Source of the DNA: CAYJXJ01 sp964374095
GTDB lineage: Bacteria; Elusimicrobiota; Elusimicrobia; UBA1565; UBA9628
Length of the DNA: 9,683 nucleotides
Assembly (NCBI GenBank): GCA_964374095.1
Contig: CAYJXJ010000176.1
Location: 1 to 9,683, forward strand
Reading direction: 5' to 3'
How positions within the stretch are numbered: the stretch's first letter is position 1; the number at the start of each line of letters is the position of its first letter. The translations under genes were made by a program, and so were the position numbers. Below the pieces are notes generated by a model. That model searched no databases and had not been told where the DNA came from. It saw only the letters and a program-made list of their open reading frames with translations. This document shows positions 1 to 6,670 of this stretch, one piece after another.

Positions 1-13
1 GCGTTCGCTTCGC

Positions 14-493
14 TCACGCGCTCCTTCTCAACCCACAGTTCCGTGCCATGAGCCCAAAAATTAGTTCCACGAGGGGTGGTTTCCGGTCAAACAAGTCCCT
101 GGTGGAATGGATACCTAGAAATGAAGCGGACTTTGAGGACACTATCCGGTATATGTCGGGCATGGAGATCATCAGGTAGTTCCGGTTCTTGCAGCAATTC
201 CCCCGGCATGACTTCAAACAGGCTTGAGAATCGAATTTGATCTTGCCGTGATGCTCCACGGGAATGCCCCGCGCCGACGGGGCATCCACGGGGATGATCC
301 CATACTCGGTATCATCTAATTCGTCCCCGGAATACTCTCGCCTGAGTTCGGCCAGCAATTCCATCAGTTGAGGATCCTTATCGATGGCATCGACAAATTC
401 CCCGAACCCGTCCTTTCGCAGATCCCGCGTCAATTCGGAGTAGGAACTATTCTCCACATACTTTGCCAATAATCCTTTCAGTATTTCTTGCAT
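14..493 (-). CDS. YkgJ-like cysteine-cluster protein, probably C-terminally truncated
   Basis: This 159-residue ORF starts at ATG 491-493, which overlaps the stop of the upstream gene by one base (TGATG). It is therefore probably translated by coupling as the last visible gene of the Hsp70 operon. The N-terminal 80 residues are helical and acidic. Residues 92-101 form C-x3-C-x3-CC (CLKSCRGNCC), the signature of the YkgJ/UPF0153 class of putative Zn- or Fe-S-binding proteins. It is followed by a motif of the type ISMPDIYRI, which resembles the 'l..DI.RI' stretch after the cluster in that class. YkgJ-type proteins normally carry a second set of cysteines further on (in a C-x-IY-x-RP-x-C context). 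That set is absent here, and the last 15 residues look unlike a natural C-terminus. Another frame stays open from about base 60 to the window edge, so a frameshift or fusion is possible. The metal-binding role is inference. Confidence 0.6.
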   Translation of the reverse strand: MQEILKGLLAKYVENSSYSELTRDLRKDGFGEFVDAIDKDPQLMELLAELRREYSGDELDDTEYGIIPVDAPSARGIPVEHHGKIKFDSQACLKSCRGNCCKNRNYLMISMPDIYRIVSSKSASFLGIHSTRDLFDRKPPLVELIFGLMARNCGLRRSA

Positions 494-759
494 CAGGGTC
501 TTTTCTCGAAGATCGGGAGATATTCGAGCGGCTGGGCGGGGACCTCCGCCTCGCCGCTAGGCCCGGGTGGAGGGGCCCCGGCGTCCAGGAAACTCACGAA
601 CTCAAAGGCGGTCTGCGCAGCGGGATCCATGAGGGCTTGTTGGGCGAGCGCGATGTCTTGGACCGAGTATTTGCGCTCGCGCAGGGCTGCGGCCGCGGCT
701 TGAAGGAGATCGCGCTTGGTCGCGCCTTTCTTGAGATTCAAAACGCGCAATGGGTTCAT
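493..759 (-). CDS. Small J-domain-like protein lacking HPD, in Hsp70 operon
   Basis: This is an 88-residue protein. Its start ATG (757-759) overlaps the TPR gene's stop (756-758) as ATGA, and its stop overlaps the next start as TGATG, so it is coupled on both sides. Residues 1-59 read like a J-domain skeleton: LRVLNL (as in 'yevLgv'), then GATKRDLLQAAAAAL (as in 'at..eIkkaYrkla'), then IALAQQALMDP (as in 'ineAyevLsDp'). Where a true J-domain has HPD after helix II, this protein has KYSVQD, so it should not stimulate an Hsp70 ATPase in the usual way. Residues 61-88 are Pro/Gly-rich and likely disordered. Its position in an operon with an Hsp70 and a TPR protein supports a co-chaperone or scaffold role. 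That role is inference; the alternative is an unrelated three-helix protein. Confidence 0.7.
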   Translation of the reverse strand: MNPLRVLNLKKGATKRDLLQAAAAALRERKYSVQDIALAQQALMDPAAQTAFEFVSFLDAGAPPPGPSGEAEVPAQPLEYLPIFEKRP

Positions 760-2846
760 GGATGAGCCACCGGAGCCAGCGAAGCCTCGATTTGGTCCAG
801 AATCGGATGCGAGGCGTCAACAGCGGAGCACATTTTCTTAAGCTCCAGCAGCACGAGGAGCCTCCCCTCTCCCGGAACGTCATCGCCGGCCTCGCGAAGG
901 CATTGTCCCATGAATTCAAAAAAGAAATCCTTGACCTCCGCATGCCTCGATTGAGCGGCGATGCGCGCCGCCGCGTTGTTCTTGCCCAGGGTGATGGCGT
1001 CGTGGAGCCGCTCGAGTTCACGGTCGGCCTGGGCGCCGCTCAGATTGCTGCGGGCCAGCTCGTTTTCCGGGTCGAGATCCAAGGAGCGCTCGAAGTAGAG
1101 CTCCAGGGTTTCCGGATCAATCGCGCCCTCGTTGAAAAGCCGAACACCCAGGCGCGAATGCAGCAAGGAGAGCGCCTTATTGATCCCGGGGCCGGGCCTC
1201 TTGGCGTGGACGAGCATCAACGCCTTCTCATAGCGGTCGAGCTTGCCGGAGTCATGGGCCTCCAGGGCCCCATCGATGAGCGCCTTTTCATAGGCGGGCG
1301 ATAGGGCGAATAGGTTCGCGCACCTCTTGAGGAAGCGCTCCGGCCGGGCGGATCCTTTCTCCAGGGCCTCCAGCGCCAAGGCAAAATCAACTCGCTGTCT
1401 GGCGTAGGCTAGACAGCGCGAGCTTGGGGACTGGGCCACGGGCAGCGTGGCCTGGGCCTCGTCCAATTCCCCGTTCTCCAGGTGAAATAGGCCGCGCAGG
1501 CCCCCGGAATAGCAGGCACCGGTGCGAAGGTAATGCTCCTCGTCCCGGAAAAAGGACCGCCGCTGCGCGATGAGGTGGAGGATGGGCTCGCAAAGCCCCG
1601 CTCGCTCGGCATGCCGCGGCGGGCAGACGAGCCCTTGGGCCTGCGCTTCACGCCCGGCCAAGGCATGAAGCTCCGCGACCAGCGGTTTTTCCATGATCCA
1701 AAGAGCCCACGCCCTTTTGGCCGAGGCGTCCCCGGTTTGCGCGCGCTCCGATAGGAGAGACTCCGCCATCGCGATGAGCTTGGCGCGCACGGCGTCGGCG
1801 GCGCAGGTCGAGAAAGCCGCCTGCGCCGCGGGATGATGGACCGCGGCCAGCCAGACGGAGACGAACTCGTCCAAATATTTCCCCGAGGTCTCGGCCAAGC
1901 GGTAAAGGATCTGGGCCAGCGGCAGCAGTAATGCCGGCGAGGGCGGCCTTCCCTCGGGAAGCGCGGCGGAGGGCCAAAGCAGGAGTTCCCGCGCCGATTC
2001 AAAGCGTTCCGCGCTCCACAGTCGTTCGACGCAGGCTCGCCTGCAGGCCTGGGCAAGTTCGGTTAGATTCGGGCGCTCGCGCGCCAGGGTCGAGAGGTAG
2101 CGGACTTCCTCTTCGCGGGGATCGGCTGACTCGCGCAGGCGCCCGAGCAGTCCGCGCGCGAATGCCGAGAAAACCGCGCTCCGCTGCGCCGCGAACGAGT
2201 CGTCGCGGCATTCGATCATGTCCCAGGCCCGCAGGCATTCAAAATAGCGGCCCGCCGAGGCCAGCGCGAAGCCATAAGAATAGAGATGCGCCGCATCGCA
2301 AGACGGCTGCGCATGCCGCGGACCGGGCAGCCGTTCCAAGCAGGCGAGCGCCTCGGACGGCTTTCCGGCTCGCGTCAGGCAGACGGCGCGCCGGATGAGC
2401 GTTCGTTCATCGTTTGAGCCGGCCGCGATCTCTCCATAAAGCTCGGCGGCCTTTCCGAATTCTCCCGCAGCCTCAAGGTCTTGGGCCTGCTGGAGTTTGC
2501 GGCTGTCGAGGCAGCGGCGGCGCAGTTCCTCGATTTTTTTCCCCGCCTCCAGGCCCGCAGCACCCTGTATTTCGGCAAGCAGGGTGCGCGCCCCATCGAG
2601 GCAACGCAGAGCCTCGATGTCATCCTTGCCGGCGCGCCTCTCGGCGCGCCCGATAAGGATGGCGACCCGGTCATTATTCATCTCGCGCCGGCAGACGCCG
2701 ATCTCTTCAGCGATGCGCGCGCGGACTTCCGGCGCGGCCGGCGCAAGGGCGGCCTCGAACGCCTTCAGGGCCTCGGGATAATTTTTCCGGGCGAGGAATT
2801 TCTCGGCCCGAGACAGGGCTTCGGCTGCTTTCGCGTCGGGCTTCAT
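756..2846 (-). CDS. Large TPR-repeat protein of the Hsp70 operon
   Basis: This is a 696-residue, almost entirely helical protein. The start ATG at 2844-2846 lies 13 bases after the stop of the LysM-like gene, with AAGG just after that stop as a modest ribosome-binding site. The frame stays open upstream, but that extension runs through the neighbouring gene and is Arg/Ser/Pro-rich, so it was discarded. TPR-like helical hairpins are visible at about residues 4-36 (AEKFLARKNYPEALKAFEAA), about 118-150 (QDLEAAGEFGKAAELYGEI), about 151-178 (ALACLERL) and again near the C-terminus (YFERSLDLDPENELARSNLSG). The middle is degenerate repeat or solenoid. No signal peptide or membrane segment is seen, so it should be cytoplasmic. 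TPR proteins commonly bind chaperones or clients, and the setting suggests an adaptor for the neighbouring Hsp70. No enzymatic motif is seen. Confidence 0.88.
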   Translation of the reverse strand: MKPDAKAAEALSRAEKFLARKNYPEALKAFEAALAPAAPEVRARIAEEIGVCRREMNNDRVAILIGRAERRAGKDDIEALRCLDGARTLLAEIQGAAGLEAGKKIEELRRRCLDSRKLQQAQDLEAAGEFGKAAELYGEIAAGSNDERTLIRRAVCLTRAGKPSEALACLERLPGPRHAQPSCDAAHLYSYGFALASAGRYFECLRAWDMIECRDDSFAAQRSAVFSAFARGLLGRLRESADPREEEVRYLSTLARERPNLTELAQACRRACVERLWSAERFESARELLLWPSAALPEGRPPSPALLLPLAQILYRLAETSGKYLDEFVSVWLAAVHHPAAQAAFSTCAADAVRAKLIAMAESLLSERAQTGDASAKRAWALWIMEKPLVAELHALAGREAQAQGLVCPPRHAERAGLCEPILHLIAQRRSFFRDEEHYLRTGACYSGGLRGLFHLENGELDEAQATLPVAQSPSSRCLAYARQRVDFALALEALEKGSARPERFLKRCANLFALSPAYEKALIDGALEAHDSGKLDRYEKALMLVHAKRPGPGINKALSLLHSRLGVRLFNEGAIDPETLELYFERSLDLDPENELARSNLSGAQADRELERLHDAITLGKNNAAARIAAQSRHAEVKDFFFEFMGQCLREAGDDVPGEGRLLVLLELKKMCSAVDASHPILDQIEASLAPVAHP

Positions 2847-2859
2847 GAGAACAGGGCCT

Positions 2860-3597
2860 TCACGGTTCCAAAGGGACTTCAATTCTGGCCCCGGGCTCAA
2901 CTCCGCGGCCGGCTCGGCCCGGCGTTGCGCGGAATTTCGAGAAGATGGAGGCGGGAGTGTCGCCCTGCGCGATTCGGTACATCCAGTAGCGGCGGCCGTT
3001 TCCGTCGAGCCGGAGCCTTGCGTAGATCGCTCGGGCCTTGGCCGCATCCGTTAGAATGCGGACCGGCTCGCCCGGCTCGACCGTGTAAACGCCGAGCGCC
3101 GGATTGTGCTCGAAGAGAACCGGATAGAGGCGGCCTGATCCGTAAAAACGCCGGGCTACGGACCAGGCCGTGTCGCGCCGTCCGAAGCGATAGGTCCAGA
3201 ACGCTCCCGCGCCGGGGTCGTTGAGCGCGTCGCGCAAGTCGCCGGCAACCGCGGCCCTGCGCAAGCCACGCTCCTCCCGGAGCTTCTCGATCTGGCGCTT
3301 CATGGCGGTCGAAAGGCGTTCGACCGCGCCGGCCGACGCCGCCTGCCTTTCCATCAGCCGGCACTCCATGGCCTTCATCTCCAGCAATTGAAAGACGATC
3401 AGGCTCAAGGCCGACGCGGCGGCCAAACCCCTGAGGACCTGTCTTGAAAGCCGGGCCGGAGGGGCTTGCGGCGCCGCGGCGGCCTCGTCGGGAAGGCGGT
3501 CAAGCGCCCTAAAGCAGGTCAGATCCGCGTCGCATTGGGGGCATTGCGCCTCTTCGGGCGGGACGCTTGGCAGTCGGCAGACGGGGCAGGAGGGCAT
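2860..3597 (-). CDS. Zinc-ribbon, single-TM, LysM-like domain protein
   Basis: This is a 245-residue protein that starts 10 bases after the hsp70 stop. At the N-terminus CPVC (Cys4, Cys7) and CPQC (Cys19, Cys22) form a four-cysteine zinc ribbon. A Pro/Ala linker follows, then one hydrophobic helix at about 56-73 (GLAAASALSLIVFQLLEM). After that comes a probable coiled coil at about 75-113 rich in Glu, Arg and Lys. Two LysM-like units follow: about 133-182 (YRFGRRDTAWSVARRFYG, then HNPAL and VEPGEPVRIL) and a shorter one at about 204-243 (YRIAQGDTPASIFSKF, ending PGARIEVPL). Arg flanking the helix on the N side favours a cytoplasmic zinc ribbon and an extracytoplasmic LysM part, so it could tether the Hsp70 system to the envelope. 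The topology and the partnership are inferred. LysM usually binds GlcNAc-containing glycans, but these copies are divergent. Confidence 0.8.
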   Translation of the reverse strand: MPSCPVCRLPSVPPEEAQCPQCDADLTCFRALDRLPDEAAAAPQAPPARLSRQVLRGLAAASALSLIVFQLLEMKAMECRLMERQAASAGAVERLSTAMKRQIEKLREERGLRRAAVAGDLRDALNDPGAGAFWTYRFGRRDTAWSVARRFYGSGRLYPVLFEHNPALGVYTVEPGEPVRILTDAAKARAIYARLRLDGNGRRYWMYRIAQGDTPASIFSKFRATPGRAGRGVEPGARIEVPLEP

Positions 3598-3607
3598 GGG
3601 GGCCGTT

Positions 3608-5923
3608 TTATTTGGCGATGCCCTTATGGATCATGCCGGCCGTGCCTTCGTGGGACCTAACCACCGCAAGCGCCTCAGGCATCGCATCCGCAACGATCTT
3701 CATGGCTTTCTCGGCATCGCCGCAGCCGATCTCCTCGCGAAACGCGCTGATGGCATGGGAAAATTTCGGGGATTTTCCGGGATCGAAGCGCGCGCAAAGG
3801 TCCGCAGCCTTTTGAATTTCCATCAGGTCGCCGACCGCGCCCAGCTTCTCGCCTAGAATTTCCATCAGATTCCCCAATGCCTCGACGTTTTCTTCGAAGT
3901 TCCCCTGCTCGTCGGCTTGCTCAAGCCTTCGCACGGCGTCTTGAATCTCCACCTGAGTCGCCGGCCTGATGAGGTCGCCGAAGCCATCGATCGCCGCCTC
4001 AGCGTACCAGATGGTGGGCCTGCTGGAATGCCCGCCCTCCGCCATCTTACGCGCCTTGTCGATTTTCTCGGAGGCGCGCGCGCAGGCGGCCGCGTCGGCC
4101 GCGTCGGTGTCTGGATGGATCACTCCGTGGATATCCGCGATAAGGGAGAGGCAGCGGTAAGTGAGGTCCTGGGCCACGTAGGTGCGATATTGTTTCTGGT
4201 TGGCCTCATTGACGAGATCTTCGAGCGATATCAAGAGCTTTTCATCGGCCTTGCCGCGGGACAGCGCCTTGGAGAGCCGAATCTCGGGAAATTCCCTGAC
4301 GGCGGCGCAAGCCTCTACGAGATTGTTCTCATCGATCTTCAGCGTGATGTCCACTTGAAGCGGGCCTTCGGGCCGTCGCCGTCGCTCCTCCCTGGGGGCG
4401 GCCCCCAACCAGAAATCGCCGATGGACTGCTCCTGGCCGTCGACCTGATTGTAGAATTTCATGTGCACGAGCTTTTGCTCGGCATGAACCAGCCTGAAGG
4501 TTTCCGTCTTCTCGCACGGCAGGGGCGTGTTTTTTTCGATGAGCTTGTGCAGGGAGCCGTCTTCCAGGCGTATCATGTAATCGTGGGCCGCGGCGTGGAC
4601 GATGCCGAGGACTCCGTGCTCGACGGTGTGCCTCTCCAGATCGTGCCCGCAGAGCGGGCAGGTCTTGTCCGCTTGGGCGACGTCCCCGCCGCAGCCGGGA
4701 CACTCGTAGGAATCGCAGAGCCGGTGGCTCAGGATGGCCGCGCCCTCGGCGATGGCGAGCATCGGCCGCTCATGCAGGAGCACCTTGTCTTTCCCGTAGG
4801 CGTCCTTGAGAGCCTGCGTCACCTGCGCGATCTTGGAGCTGCCGCCGACGAGCAGAATGTGGTCGATGAGGTCCGGGGTCAACTGGGTTTTTTCCAGAAC
4901 CTTGCGCACCTGGTCCACCGCCGCGTCGACGACCGGGGCGATGAGGCGGTCGAATTTCTCGCGGGTGAGCTCTACCTCGACGTCGACGTCTTGCCCGCCG
5001 TCTTTGGCCAAAATTCCCCGGATTTCGACATCCGCCGCGGATTCGGAGCTTAAACAAACCTTGGCATCTTCCGCCGCGGCCTTGAGCTCCCCCAGAAAGC
5101 GGTATTTGCGCTTCTCCTCCTGGCCGTCGATAAAACTCGCCATGTCGGAAATTCCATGTGCCCGCGCGGTCTCCTCAAGGACGTAATCGGCCACCAGCCG
5201 GTCGATATCCTCGCCGCCCAGCCACATGTCCCCGCCCTTTCCGAGCTCCATGAATTGACCGCCGCTTATGGTGAGCACGGAGAGGTCGAGGGTGCCGCCC
5301 CCGAAATCAAAGACGACGATGGTCTTCGCGTCCTCGCCTTTGACGTAGTCGATGCCGAAGGAAATTGCGGCGGCCGTGGGCTCGGGCAGGAGGCGGCGCA
5401 CCTTCAAGCCCGCCAGGGCCGCAGCCGCGCGCGTGGCGTGTTTTTGCTTGTCGTTGAAATAGGCGGGGACCGTGATCACGGCGTAGCCCACCTCGTCGCC
5501 GAGCTCCTTTTCCGCGTCGTGGCGCAGCTTTTTTAATATCTCCGCGGAGATTTCCTCCGGAGTGAATTCCGTTCCATGGACCATGACGCCGATGCTGTTT
5601 TGCGTGCCCTTAGAATGGGGGGCGATCCGGTAGTGGAGCTTGCGCTGCGCGAGGATGGATTGGATCTCGGCGTCTTGAAAGTTCCGTCCCATCAGGCGCT
5701 TGACGGCGCTGATGGTGTTGACCGGATCCTGTTTGCGCCACTCTAGGGCGTCGCGGCCCACCACGACTTGCGGCGGGCGCAGCGGTATCCGGGATCGGCG
5801 CAGCGTCACGCAAGACGGCGTGACACTCTCGCCCTCCGAGTTGCTTAGGACCTCGGCGCGGGCCTTCTTGATCGCCGCCGAGGAATTGGTGGTGCCAAGG
5901 TCGATTCCGATGGATTTAGGCAT
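3608..5923 (-). CDS. Divergent Hsp70 (DnaK-family) chaperone with inserted zinc ribbon
   Basis: This is a 771-residue ATP-dependent chaperone, against about 640 in canonical DnaK. ATG 5921-5923 was chosen because IGIDLGTTNS follows directly and GGGAG lies six bases upstream. Upstream in-frame codons run into the promoter. ATPase motifs are intact: phosphate-1 (residues 5-14, Asp8), Lys75 in AVKRLMGR, EPTAAA (Glu181), phosphate-2 DFGGGTLDLS (206-215, Thr211) and adenosine motif LLVGGSSK (357-364). Residues 408-425 form C-x2-C-x10-C-x2-C, a zinc ribbon lying between the ATPase domain and the beta-type substrate domain (IEKNTPLP at about 462-469), where DnaK has its hydrophobic linker. The tail is long and helical, with no DnaK-type acidic end. 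It heads a five-gene operon without a conventional dnaJ or grpE, so it is probably a specialised Hsp70 rather than the housekeeping copy. Confidence 0.96.
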   Translation of the reverse strand: MPKSIGIDLGTTNSSAAIKKARAEVLSNSEGESVTPSCVTLRRSRIPLRPPQVVVGRDALEWRKQDPVNTISAVKRLMGRNFQDAEIQSILAQRKLHYRIAPHSKGTQNSIGVMVHGTEFTPEEISAEILKKLRHDAEKELGDEVGYAVITVPAYFNDKQKHATRAAAALAGLKVRRLLPEPTAAAISFGIDYVKGEDAKTIVVFDFGGGTLDLSVLTISGGQFMELGKGGDMWLGGEDIDRLVADYVLEETARAHGISDMASFIDGQEEKRKYRFLGELKAAAEDAKVCLSSESAADVEIRGILAKDGGQDVDVEVELTREKFDRLIAPVVDAAVDQVRKVLEKTQLTPDLIDHILLVGGSSKIAQVTQALKDAYGKDKVLLHERPMLAIAEGAAILSHRLCDSYECPGCGGDVAQADKTCPLCGHDLERHTVEHGVLGIVHAAAHDYMIRLEDGSLHKLIEKNTPLPCEKTETFRLVHAEQKLVHMKFYNQVDGQEQSIGDFWLGAAPREERRRRPEGPLQVDITLKIDENNLVEACAAVREFPEIRLSKALSRGKADEKLLISLEDLVNEANQKQYRTYVAQDLTYRCLSLIADIHGVIHPDTDAADAAACARASEKIDKARKMAEGGHSSRPTIWYAEAAIDGFGDLIRPATQVEIQDAVRRLEQADEQGNFEENVEALGNLMEILGEKLGAVGDLMEIQKAADLCARFDPGKSPKFSHAISAFREEIGCGDAEKAMKIVADAMPEALAVVRSHEGTAGMIHKGIAK
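4649..4702 (-). other. Zinc-ribbon segment inserted in Hsp70 interdomain linker
   Basis: This is the coding segment for Hsp70 residues 408-425. It contains CPGC and CPLC pairs separated by ten residues, a standard zinc-ribbon spacing, with one further Cys at 403. It lies directly after the end of the ATPase domain (GAAILSHRL, at about 394-402) and before the substrate-binding beta domain. In DnaK this is the linker with the VLLLDV-type motif that transmits the ATP state. No such linker is visible here; VLGIV at 438-442 is the nearest equivalent. Confidence 0.85.
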
Positions 5924-5950
5924 GGTGTCTCCCTGGAAATCAGCACCGCT

Positions 5951-5969
5951 CCGGCGCAATCTCCGCCGG
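5951..5969 (-). other. 5'-leader hairpin of Hsp70 operon
   Basis: CCGGCG and CGCCGG form a perfect six-base-pair GC stem with a seven-base loop. It sits in the predicted untranslated leader between the promoter at 5990-6018 and the hsp70 start at 5923. No T-run follows, so it is not a terminator. It could affect mRNA stability or translation. It may also be chance in GC-rich DNA. Confidence 0.35.
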
Positions 5970-5989
5970 CAAGCAGATTCAATCGTGGC

Positions 5990-6018
5990 ATTATACCTCA
6001 TGAGCCGGATTGCTCCAA
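5990..6018 (-). promoter_or_regulatory. Promoter of the Hsp70 operon
   Basis: Read on the minus strand, a perfect TATAAT -10 box lies at 5990-5995. Seventeen bases upstream is TTGGAG (6013-6018), a weak -35 that shares only TTG with the consensus. Transcription should start near 5983 and give a leader of about 60 bases. No CIRCE-type inverted repeat and no sigma-32-like boxes were seen, so heat-shock control is not supported. Confidence 0.65.
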
Positions 6019-6031
6019 TAGGACGAAAGAC

Positions 6032-6241
6032 CTATGCGTCACTTCCCGTGCTCGCGCCCGGAAGCTGATACCCCGCCGCGAGAGCGGCTTCCCACGTGTG
6101 ATCGAGCAACCGCGCCAGCACGTCGGACACCCGCGCCTCCCGTTGACACTTTCGCAGAGCCGGTTCGGAGAGTTCAGCAATCGCATCCTCCATCAGATCG
6201 CGTCGCTTCGCTTGCGAGGTGGGATCGAAGACGCCGTTCAT
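6032..6241 (-). CDS. Small hypothetical protein
   Basis: This is a 69-residue ORF from ATG 6239-6241; a GTG at 6266-6268 would add nine residues. The sequence is charged and mostly helical, with amphipathic stretches such as RDLMEDAIAELSEPALRK and VSDVLARLLDHTWEAAL. That is more protein-like than a random frame, but I recognise no family. No strong ribosome-binding site is visible. It is the last gene before the hsp70 promoter and follows the SEC-C fragment on the same strand, so it may be the tail of the higBA operon or another remnant in this patchwork. Confidence 0.42.
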   Translation of the reverse strand: MNGVFDPTSQAKRRDLMEDAIAELSEPALRKCQREARVSDVLARLLDHTWEAALAAGYQLPGASTGSDA

Positions 6242-6281
6242 CACGATGGCGGATCCCGCCCACGGCACTTGCGGGATTCTC

Positions 6282-6407
6282 TCACGGCAACGGGTCCGTG
6301 GTCCGATGGAGACAGCACTTCTTGAACTTGCGACCGCTCCCGCAGGGGCAGGGGTCGTTGCGGCCCACGCCCGGGGCTCCGCGGCCGGCCCAGTTGCGGA
6401 CTGCCAT
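6282..6407 (-). CDS. Short SEC-C motif protein or C-terminal fragment
   Basis: The last half of this frame encodes GRNDPCPCGSGRKFKKCC, a textbook SEC-C zinc-binding motif like that at the C-terminus of SecA and many accessory proteins. The frame is open up to 6626. However, the part above about 6407 is antisense to a recognisable toxin remnant and does not look like protein. I therefore use the ATG at 6405-6407, giving 41 residues. No good ribosome-binding site precedes it. Most likely this is the surviving C-terminal piece of a larger SEC-C protein, although free-standing short SEC-C proteins exist. Confidence 0.5.
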   Translation of the reverse strand: MAVRNWAGRGAPGVGRNDPCPCGSGRKFKKCCLHRTTDPLP

Positions 6408-6549
6408 TCCCGCGTGGGGGGAGGACACGGCGAAGATCAATGCGGATATCCGCAGGCGTATCGGGAAGGCCATGCAGGAGCGGCTCTCCTCCCATCCTGA
6501 ATCATACGGCAAGCCATTGCGAGGCAGTCTGGCGGGATTTTGGAGCCTC
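6397..6549 (+). pseudogene. Remnant of a RelE/ParE-family toxin gene
   Basis: This is the one clear plus-strand coding relic in the left half. The 51 codons translate to a stretch containing DTAKINADIRRRIGKAMQERL, then PESYGKPLRGSLAGFW. This matches the central pattern of RelE/ParE toxins ('L.kI....R.rI.kai.erL...P..yGkpLrGsl.G.w.lRvGdYRv'). The remnant lacks a start codon and ribosome-binding site. It stops matching right after FWSL: the expected RVGDYRV core does not follow, and the frame ends six codons later. Both ends abut minus-strand gene pieces (SEC-C to the left, HTH to the right), which points to deletion and recombination in a TA-rich locus. No antitoxin partner is seen. Confidence 0.75.
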
Positions 6550-6670
6550 CATGAGCCTGACGAGCGATGACCTTCGCCGGCAGCTTCCAGGAACGAATCG
6601 CCCAGCGAACGGCTGCTGGCGTGCATCCCGCCAACCGAGCCACTTCGCCCGTCGTCAGTTCCTTTCTCAT
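6437..6670 (-). CDS. Short HTH (MerR/excisionase-like) protein coupled to HigA-type antitoxin
   Basis: This is a 77-residue ORF whose ATG (6668-6670) overlaps the antitoxin stop (6667-6669) as ATGA. Residues 4-38 (KELTTGEVARLAGCTPAAVR, then WAIRSWKLPAKV) form a helix-turn-helix of the MerR/excisionase kind. They are clearly similar to the C-terminal HTH of the regulator at 8171-8722. From about residue 41 onwards the frame is antisense to a RelE-toxin remnant, so the C-terminal half may be acquired sequence and the gene a truncated regulator. Even so, KIPPDCLAMA could mimic the wing and helix that follow such HTHs. The likely role, DNA binding and co-regulation of the TA operon, is inferred. 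Confidence 0.65.
   Translation of the reverse strand: MRKELTTGEVARLAGCTPAAVRWAIRSWKLPAKVIARQAHGGSKIPPDCLAMACRMIQDGRRAAPAWPSRYACGYPH

Noticed and set aside
1..30. Repetitive GCGTTCGCTTCGCTCACGCG at the window start as a repeat unit
   Set aside because: It is a short low-complexity GC-rich stretch at the edge, with no second copy seen in the window.
2847..3047. 67-residue N-terminal extension of the TPR protein
   Set aside because: It overlaps the end of the LysM-like gene, is low in helix-like pattern, and the ATG at 2846 fits operon spacing.
2481..3224. Plus-strand ORF of 247 codons across the TPR and LysM-like genes
   Set aside because: It is antisense to two convincing genes, Arg/Pro/Gly-rich, and has no ribosome-binding site or recognisable motif.
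3917..5053. Long plus-strand ORF (378 codons) inside the Hsp70 gene
   Set aside because: It is wholly antisense to a clear Hsp70 coding region. Its length comes from GC-rich codon use, and it shows no domain pattern.
5924..6001. 26-residue N-terminal extension of Hsp70
   Set aside because: It runs over the -10 box and leader. The internal ATG has a good ribosome-binding site and the canonical Hsp70 beginning.
5924..6031. CIRCE or heat-shock sigma control of the Hsp70 operon
   Set aside because: No nine-base CIRCE arms and no sigma-32-like boxes are present. The promoter looks like a housekeeping one.
6034..6570. Full 178-codon plus-strand frame as an intact gene
   Set aside because: Only 6397-6549 is toxin-like. 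The upstream part is Arg/Pro-rich, antisense to SEC-C and the small ORF, and has no ribosome-binding site.
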